DNA of 64,000 bases from Chersky-840 sp963811775. Its GTDB lineage: Bacteria > Actinomycetota > Acidimicrobiia > Acidimicrobiales > UBA8190. The stretch lies in the NCBI GenBank assembly GCA_963811775.1, contig CAWESO010000004.1, positions 1 through 64,000 of the forward strand. Direction: 5' to 3'. Numbering within the stretch: position 1 is the stretch's first letter; each line of letters begins with the position of its first letter. The position numbers and the translations under genes are program-made. Below the pieces are notes generated by a model, which saw only the letters and a program-made list of their open reading frames with translations, ran no database searches and was not told the DNA's origin. Shown here one piece after another: positions 58,666 through 64,000 of the stretch.

Positions 58666-60171
58666 TCAGTCGCGACGGCGCGGGAACAGCGGCGGGGCCT
58701 TCTCGACCGGTCGCCCGCCGGGATAGCCCCCCCAGGCCGCGTCCTCGGGCAGGCGGCACTGCTCGGGACGACCATCGAGGCCGAGACGACGCCAGATCTC
58801 GGCGCTCGTGTCGGGCATGGCCGGCGACGCCAGCAGAGCCACGATGCGCAGCGCCTCGAGCGCACTCCCGAGGACGTTGGCCACGGCCGGACCGGGCTCG
58901 GCCTTCCACGGCTCGGTCGCCTCGAGCTCGGCATTGGTCTCCCGGATGAGGCGCCACGTCGCTTCCAGGGCGACATGTGGTTGTCCCTCGCGCCACGCCA
59001 CGACGGCGTCGTCGACCACCAACGTACTGAGCGCGGCGAGAGGGCTGTCGGGGTCGGGCGCAGGACCCAGTCCCTCACACTTGGAACCGACCACCGTCGC
59101 CACCCGGGCCATGAGGTTCCCGAGGTTGTTGGCCAGGTCCGCGTTGTAGCGTGACGTGATGCCTTCGTAGGAGAAGTCCCCGTCGGTGCCGAGCGGCGTG
59201 TCGCGCAGGAGGAAGTACCGCACGGCGTCGACGCCGAAATCGTCGGTCAGCTGGCGCGGCGCGATCTGGTTGGCCTTCGACTTCGACATCTTTTCGCCCG
59301 ACGACAGCAACCATCCGTGGACGAGCAGGTGGGCGGGGGGATCGATCCCCGCCGCCATGCACATGGCCGGCCACCACACGCAGTGGAAGCGGAGGATGTC
59401 CTTGCCCAGCAGGTGGTGCACCGCCGGCCACCACGCCTCGAACCGGGCCGGGTCGTCGCCGTAGCCGATGGCGGTCAGGTAGTTGACGAGCGCGTCGTAC
59501 CAGACGTAGAAGACGTGCGCCTGGTCCCACGGCACGTCGACCCCCCAGCGGGTGGAGGTCCGGGTGATCGAGATGTCCTCGAGGCCCCCTTTGATGATGC
59601 CCAGGGCCTCGTTGCGCTTCGAGGCCGGTCGCACGGCGTCGGGATTGGCCTCGTACCAGTCGAGGAGCCGGCCCTCGAACGCGCTCAGCTTGAAGAAGTA
59701 GTTCTCCTCCTCGAGCAGCTCTACCGGCGTCCCGTGAATCGGGCAGTTGCCGTCGATGAGCTCGGACTCCTTCTTGTAGTCCTCACACGACACGCAGTAC
59801 AGCCCGGCGTACACACCGAGCTCGGTGAAGCCGTTGTCGTGGATCGTCTGCAGGAAACGCTGCACGGCCAAGTGGTGGCGGGGCTCGGTAGTGCGGATGA
59901 AGTCGTCGTTGGAGATCCCGAGCGACTCCCACGCCTCGACGAAGCGTCCCGCCGTCGAGTCCACCCACTCCTGGGGGGACACGCCGTGGGCCTCTGCCGC
60001 TCGGGCGATCTTGTCGCCGTGCTCATCGGTGCCGGTGAGGAAGAAGACGTCGTCACCTTGGAGCCGGTGCCACCGGGCCAACGCGTCGGCGATCACCATC
60101 GTGTAGGCGTGCCCGATGTGGGGCACGTCGTTGACGTAGTAGATCGGTGTCGTCACGTAGAAGCGGGGCAC
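58666..60171 (-). CDS. metG: Methionyl-tRNA synthetase
   Basis: The 501-residue class I synthetase carries P-H-I-G-H-A-Y-T (HIGH motif) near residue 18, G-T-D-E-H-G, C-V-S-C and N-C-P-I-H in the zinc-like knuckle, and G-E-K-M-S-K-S-K (KMSKS) near 305. It lacks the C-terminal tRNA-binding domain of the longer form, as in the short bacterial type. The C-terminal anticodon domain has A-L-E-A-T-W-R. It is followed by tatD in the same direction. Start ATG 60171 is clear. Confidence 0.97.
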   Translation of the reverse strand: MPRFYVTTPIYYVNDVPHIGHAYTMVIADALARWHRLQGDDVFFLTGTDEHGDKIARAAEAHGVSPQEWVDSTAGRFVEAWESLGISNDDFIRTTEPRHHLAVQRFLQTIHDNGFTELGVYAGLYCVSCEDYKKESELIDGNCPIHGTPVELLEEENYFFKLSAFEGRLLDWYEANPDAVRPASKRNEALGIIKGGLEDISITRTSTRWGVDVPWDQAHVFYVWYDALVNYLTAIGYGDDPARFEAWWPAVHHLLGKDILRFHCVWWPAMCMAAGIDPPAHLLVHGWLLSSGEKMSKSKANQIAPRQLTDDFGVDAVRYFLLRDTPLGTDGDFSYEGITSRYNADLANNLGNLMARVATVVGSKCEGLGPAPDPDSPLAALSTLVVDDAVVAWREGQPHVALEATWRLIRETNAELEATEPWKAEPGPAVANVLGSALEALRIVALLASPAMPDTSAEIWRRLGLDGRPEQCRLPEDAAWGGYPGGRPVEKAPPLFPRRRD

Positions 60172-60250
60172 CGCCGTAGCGTACCGACCGCCCGGCGCGC
60201 TCCGATCCGGCCCGTTCAGCGCACGGTGCGGCGAGACCGCTCCCGACGGG

Positions 60251-60796
60251 CTACCAATTGGCGACGTGGCACGCTCCGTGCCCCGTCTTCTCCACGTAGC
60301 GCTGGTGGTACTCCTCCGCCGGCCAGAACGTCGTGGCCGGGGTCACCTCGGTGACGATCGGGCGCCGGAACCGGTCCTGGAACTGCGCCAGTGACTCCTT
60401 GGCCAGACGCTCCTGCTCGGCGTTGTGGACGAAGACCGCCGAGCGGTACTGCGTCCCCACGTCGGGGCCCTGTCGGTTGGGCGTGGTGGGGTCGTGGTGG
60501 CGCCAGAACTCCTCGAGGAGGTGCTCGTACGACACCTTGGCGGGGTCGAAGGTGACGAGGACGGCCTCGGCGTGCCCGGTCGCCCCCAAGCACACCTGCT
60601 CGTAACTCGGGTCGGGGCGGGCCCCGCCGGTGTAGCCCGACACCGCGTCGACCACGCCGGGAATGGCCCGGAAGAACTCCTCGACGCCCCAGAAGCAGCC
60701 CGCCGCGAACGTCGCCAGGGCCAGGCCCTCGGGGGCGCTGTCCGGCTCGACTGCGGGTGCCTTGGTCTTGTCCAGTCCGAATTTCACCACCGTCAC
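60251..60796 (-). CDS. msrA: Peptide methionine (S)-S-oxide reductase
   Basis: The 181-residue enzyme repairs methionine sulfoxide in proteins. The active-site motif A-A-G-C-F-W-G-V-E-E-F-F is near residue 32, then G-Y-T-G-G and Y-E-Q-V-C, F-W-R-H-H-D-P-T, Y-R-S-A-V-F and the C-terminal E-Y-H-Q-R-Y. The catalytic Cys is in G-C-F-W. It lies between rsmI and metG on the same strand. A leading stretch of about 20 residues precedes the core. No membrane signal. Confidence 0.95.
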   Translation of the reverse strand: MTVVKFGLDKTKAPAVEPDSAPEGLALATFAAGCFWGVEEFFRAIPGVVDAVSGYTGGARPDPSYEQVCLGATGHAEAVLVTFDPAKVSYEHLLEEFWRHHDPTTPNRQGPDVGTQYRSAVFVHNAEQERLAKESLAQFQDRFRRPIVTEVTPATTFWPAEEYHQRYVEKTGHGACHVANW

Positions 60797-60837
60797 ATCC
60801 CTCTGTCGTGCGGCGCGTCCGACGCGCTGCGCCTCGC

Positions 60838-61716
60838 TCAGTCAACCACCGTCGGGGGCGTCGCATTCCGGCGCAGCTCGAGCGCCAGGTCGTAGGCACG
60901 CCGGCGCGACACGCCCAGCTGCGACGCCACGGCCGTCGCCGCGTCGCGCAGCGTGTCGCCGGCCTCGAGCCTCGGACCAAGTGCCCCCTGCACCTCGGCG
61001 TCGGTGGGCGCCCGGCCCGCGCCGGGGTCCCCGGCCAGGACCACCACGATCTCGCCGCGCGCCTCGATCTCGGCGAAGTGGCCCACGGCGTCGACCAGGG
61101 TGCCCCGCCACACCTCCTCGTGGAGCTTGGTCAGCTCGCGCGCCACCGCCACCGAGCGGTCGGGGCCGCACGCCTCGAGCAGGTCCGCCAAGGTCGCGCC
61201 CAGGCGGCCGGGCGCCTCGAAGAGCACCTGCGTGCGCGCGTCTGCGGCCATGGCCTCGATCCGTCGCCGGCGGTCGTTCCCTCGGCGCGGGAGAAAGCCT
61301 TCAAAGCAGAACTGGTCGGTGGGGAGCCCGCTCACCACCAGGGCCGCCAGCACCGCGCTCGGGCCCGGCACGGCGGTGACCACCGCACCGGCCTCGGCCG
61401 CCGCCGCCACCAGCCGGCTCCCGGGATCCGACACCAGCGGCGTGCCGGCGTCGCTCACCACCGCCACCGTGCGCCCCTGGGCCAGATGCCCGAGGACGAC
61501 GTCGAGGCGCGCCGCCTCGTTGTGGTCGTGCAGCGAGAGAAGCCTGATCCCTTTCAGCCCGGCGTGGGTCAGCAGTCCCCGGGTGCGGCGGGTGTCCTCG
61601 CAGCACACGATGTCGGCGTGCGCCAGGACCTGCACCGCACGCGGCGACAGGTCACCGAGGTTCCCGATCGGCGTCGAAACGAGGACCAGCGTGCCCGGCG
61701 CGCGCTCAGTCGTCAC
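60838..61716 (-). CDS. rsmI: 16S rRNA (cytidine-2'-O)-methyltransferase RsmI
   Basis: RsmI methylates C1402 of 16S rRNA. The 292-residue protein has the tetrapyrrole-methylase-like fold: L-V-L-V-S-T-P-I-G-N-L-G-D, C-E-D-T-R-R-T, L-H-D-H-N-E, V-S-D-A-G-T-P-L-V-S-D-P-G and V-P-G-P-S-A-V. F-E-A-P-G-R-L and E-L-T-K-L-H-E-E complete the family marks. GTG 61716 overlaps the DUF192 gene end by 11 bases, so they are coupled. Confidence 0.94.
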   Translation of the reverse strand: MTTERAPGTLVLVSTPIGNLGDLSPRAVQVLAHADIVCCEDTRRTRGLLTHAGLKGIRLLSLHDHNEAARLDVVLGHLAQGRTVAVVSDAGTPLVSDPGSRLVAAAAEAGAVVTAVPGPSAVLAALVVSGLPTDQFCFEGFLPRRGNDRRRRIEAMAADARTQVLFEAPGRLGATLADLLEACGPDRSVAVARELTKLHEEVWRGTLVDAVGHFAEIEARGEIVVVLAGDPGAGRAPTDAEVQGALGPRLEAGDTLRDAATAVASQLGVSRRRAYDLALELRRNATPPTVVD

Positions 61717-62056
61717 GGGTGTCGTGGAGCTCGAGCGTGTCGCCGATGCGCAACCCCCAGCGCTCGAAGGCACCGGCCTCGGCCTCGAGCACGGTGCGGG
61801 CCCTCCAGCGCGGCAGGCACATGCGCCACGGGACGAGCCCGATCACGTCCACCACGCGCAGATCACGATCGAGGAAGGCCACGTCCAGGGCGAAACGCAT
61901 GCCGAGGCTGTGCACCGACCGGGTGCGAGGCAGGATGAAGGCCCCCTCGTAGCCGGAGCGTCCGAGCAGGCCGCGCAGCCGCGCCGTGTAGGCATCGGCG
62001 AACTCGGCGTTGGCCAGGACACTTCCGTCGCGCAACACCCAGGTCGTCGAGGTCAC
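61706..62056 (-). CDS. DUF192-family protein
   Basis: The 116-residue protein has A-R-L-R-G-L-L-G-R-S, F-I-L-P-R-T-R-S-V-H-S-L-G-M-R-F-A-L-D-V-A-F-L-D and A-G-A-F-E-R-W-G-L-R-I-G-D-T-L-E, the DUF192 pattern. No signal peptide is seen, unlike many family members that are secreted. Function is not known. It lies between ychF and rsmI, overlapping rsmI by 11 bases. A start at 62056 gives a normal family length. Confidence 0.88.
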   Translation of the reverse strand: MTSTTWVLRDGSVLANAEFADAYTARLRGLLGRSGYEGAFILPRTRSVHSLGMRFALDVAFLDRDLRVVDVIGLVPWRMCLPRWRARTVLEAEAGAFERWGLRIGDTLELHDTRDD

Positions 62057-62071
62057 CGTGGCCCGCGTCCC

Positions 62072-63149
62072 TCACACGTTGAAGCGGATCTCGAGCACGT
62101 CGCCGTCGATGACCTCGTAGTCCTTGCCCTCGAGACGGATGCGGCCCGCCGACTTGGCCGCCGCCCACGAACCGAGCTCGAGCAGTTCGTCCCAGTGGAT
62201 GACCTCGGCCCGGATGAACCCCCGCTGGAGGTCGGAGTGGATGACCCCGGCGCACTCCGCCGCGTTGGCGCCGGCGCGAAAGCTCCACGCACGCGACTCT
62301 TTGTCGCCGGTGGTGAGAAAGACCCGGCGCCCGAGCAGGTGGTAGGCACTCTGCGCCACGCGCGCCGAACGCGCCGGCCCCGAGGCCGAGGCCCTCCAGG
62401 AGCTCGGCGCGCTCGGCGGGATCGAGCCGCGCCGCCTCGGCCTCGAGCTGCACGCACACGCCCAGGGCCTCGCCATGTCCCTCGAGGGCATCGGTCACCG
62501 CGCCCACGAGCTCCTCGGACCGCTCGAGCTCGTCCTCACCCAGATTCACCACGGCGAGCACGGGCTTGTCGGTGAGGAGAAAGAGACTCCGGAGCGCGCC
62601 CCGGACGTCGCCGTCGAGCCCGGCCCGATACAGAGGGACACCGTCGGCCAAGGGCTTCGAGGCCACTTCCATGGCGGCGACCTCGCCGGCCAGGCTCTTG
62701 TCCGACTTGGCCGAGCGGCGCCGCTTGTCGAGCTGGGTCTCCATCGTGGTCATGTCGGCCAGGACCAGCTCGAGCTCCAGCGTGGCCAAGGCGTCGACGG
62801 GGTTCGTGTCGCCGGGGACCTCGGGATCCTCGAAGGCCCGCAGGACCACGCACAACGCATCGACCTCACGGATGCCGGCCAGGAACCGGTTCCCGAGCCC
62901 TTCGCCGGTGGACGAGCCCGGGACCAGCCCGGCGATGTCGACCACCTCCATGCCGGCGCGCACCACCTTGCGGCTCGAGCTCATCTGGGCCAGGGCGTCG
63001 AGGCGAGCGTCGGGCAGCGGCGCGGCGGCCACGGTGGTGTCGGTGGTGGTGAACGGGTGCGACGCCACCGCCGCCCGCGCTCCGGTGAGGGCGTTGAACA
63101 ACGACGTCTTGCCGGCATTGGGCAAACCGACGAGACCCAGGCGTTCCAT
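62072..63149 (-). CDS. ychF: Redox-regulated ATPase YchF, one frameshift
   Basis: YchF is a near-universal Obg-family ATPase that binds ribosomes. G1 is G-L-V-G-L-P-N-A-G-K-T-S-L-F-N, then D-I-A-G-L-V-P-G-S-S-T-G-E-G-L-G and V-V-N-L-G-E-D-E in place of NKxD. The frame fails after L-E-G-L-G-L-G near 62360-62385; removing one base leads into R-V-A-Q-S-A-Y-H-L-L-G and the TGS-type end R-G-F-I-R-A-E-V-I-H-W-D. Such a gene is unlikely to be lost, so this is probably an assembly error. ATG 63149. Confidence 0.92.
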
Positions 63150-63273
63150 CGCTCGAGACGCTATCGGTTGGCCGACGGCGCTCTGTCGGCCCGCGCCGGC
63201 CCGGTCCCGCGGGCACGGGGCCGGTCGGAGCACGGTGGTGGGTCGGCGCGCCGACCCGATAGCGTGGTCGGCC

Positions 63274-63357
63274 ATGTCCAAACGCACGGTCAAGCGCAAG
63301 ATCCGGAGCAAGAAGAAGGCCAACCACGGCAAGCGGCCCAACTGCGGCCGGGGCTGA
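63274..63357 (+). CDS. Small ribosomal protein bL37
   Basis: The 27-residue protein M-S-K-R-T-V-K-R-K-I-R-S-K-K-K-A-N-H-G-K (first 20), then R-P-N-C-G-R-G, has the K-A-N-H-G-K-R-P-N signature of bL37, a tiny 50S protein first seen in mycobacterial ribosomes. It is in single-gene context, divergent from ychF and convergent with the GDPD gene. It is below the size cut-off of most gene callers. Confidence 0.85.
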   Translation: MSKRTVKRKIRSKKKANHGKRPNCGRG

Positions 63358-63390
63358 GCCCTCTCCGACGGTCCCGCCCCGGCGCCGCGC

Positions 63391-64000
63391 TCAGGGCCGG
63401 TAGGCCAGGTTCCGCGCCTCGACGAGGCCCACGAGCGGGGTGGGCAGGTCGGAAATGATGCCGTCCACGCCCAGGTCGAGGAGACGGGCCATCTCGAGCT
63501 TGTCGTTGATCGTCCACACGTGCAGCGCCATCCCCCGCTCGTGCGCGGCCTCGATCAACGCCTCGTCCACGACCACGAGCTCTCCCTGGACGGCGGGCAC
63601 CTGCAGGGCTACGTGGGCGGTGGCGGGCGGCTCCTCCCCTTCGTGCACGGCGCGCCAGAACATGGCCGTGGTGAGGGTCCCGGCGGAGGTGGCGATGTCG
63701 GGGGCGTACGCCGCGAAGGACTCGGTGGCGACGTCGAGGAACGAGGCCACGATGATGCGGTCGATGAACCGCCGACCGGCCAGGGTGCGGGCCAGCAGCT
63801 CCTCGTAGGGCTCGACGGCGGGAGCGGTCTGCTTGATGTCGAGGTTGAGCGCGACGTGCGGATGGTCCTCGAGCACGTCGAGGATCTCGGCCAAGGTGGC
63901 CACCGTGAACTCCTCGGAGCCCGGTGCCCGTCCCCGGTAGGGGTAGGCACCGGGTGCGAGGCCCGGGGTCTCGTCCCCCCCGGGAACGAACCAGTAGGCG
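63391..64000 (-). CDS. Glycerophosphodiester phosphodiesterase, partial
   Basis: The gene runs off the right edge, with about 203 residues present. It shows N-L-D-I-K-Q-T-A-P in the first visible part, F-L-D-V-A-T-E, then A-L-H-V-W-T-I-N-D-K-L-E-M-A-R-L-L-D-L-G-V-D-G-I-I-S-D-L-P at the C-terminus, the GDPD TIM-barrel pattern. GDPDs release glycerol 3-phosphate from phospholipid head groups. The true start and the N-terminal catalytic H-R-G segment lie outside the window, so catalytic competence cannot be judged. Confidence 0.88.
   Translation of the reverse strand, partial: AYWFVPGGDETPGLAPGAYPYRGRAPGSEEFTVATLAEILDVLEDHPHVALNLDIKQTAPAVEPYEELLARTLAGRRFIDRIIVASFLDVATESFAAYAPDIATSAGTLTTAMFWRAVHEGEEPPATAHVALQVPAVQGELVVVDEALIEAAHERGMALHVWTINDKLEMARLLDLGVDGIISDLPTPLVGLVEARNLAYRP

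Noticed and set aside
1..64000. CRISPR array
   Set aside because: No series of near-identical 25-40 base repeats with unique spacers of similar size was seen; the 16-bp array at 24050 has no spacers.

Overview
The window is a high-GC chromosomal segment from an actinobacterium, most likely of the class Acidimicrobiia. The lineage signals are a WhiB regulator, an actinobacterial LexA box (TCGAAC-N4-GTTCGA) before an imuA'-imuB-dnaE2 cassette, an F420 gene (cofC) with an F420-type oxidoreductase, the tiny ribosomal proteins bS22 and bL37, and a secreted L,D-transpeptidase built on GYWLVASDGGVFSFGDA-type repeats, which I know mainly from Acidimicrobiia. The class assignment is inference.

Layout. 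1-3300 is an accessory patch: an IS5-type transposase remnant, a gene cut at its 5' end, a Phd/RelE toxin-antitoxin operon with a possible third gene, and a DUF222 (13E12-type) fragment, bracketed by two copies of GGGGGTGTATCA. 3600-19800 is mixed metabolism: pyruvate dehydrogenase E1, VOC, methyltransferase, GNAT, an ECF sigma module, an F420-type oxidoreductase, hydrolases, an SDR, WhiB, a HhH-GPD repair protein, thiE, a HIT protein and a secreted protein. 20000-32600 holds two acyl-CoA dehydrogenases, a second ECF sigma module, an MBL hydrolase, an EamA transporter coupled to glutamate dehydrogenase, rnhB, cutA, an acyl-CoA ligase and a ketopantoate reductase. 32600-40900 holds the L,D-transpeptidase, an alpha-mannosidase, a class III cyclase coupled to gpsA, and cofC.

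41200-50700 is the most interesting stretch: an HU protein with a basic tail plus a stand-alone basic-tail protein, an orphan VirD4/TraG-like ATPase with a small partner, the SOS mutasome cassette behind a LexA box, and two tandem small Cys/His-rich paralogues. Then come a DoxX-Rieske fusion, a DUF2510 surface protein and tRNA-Gln. 54900-64000 is a conserved housekeeping block on the minus strand (ychF, DUF192, rsmI, msrA, metG, tatD, an RlpA-like protein, ksgA, ispE), with bS22 and bL37 on the plus strand and a partial GDPD at the edge.

Sequence quality. At least six single-base frameshifts interrupt otherwise conserved genes (thiE, a GYD protein, imuB twice, dnaE2, ychF; probably also the RlpA-like gene). 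Several lie in G or C runs and one hits a near-universal gene, so assembly or read error is more likely than real loss. These genes are listed at their full inferred extent.
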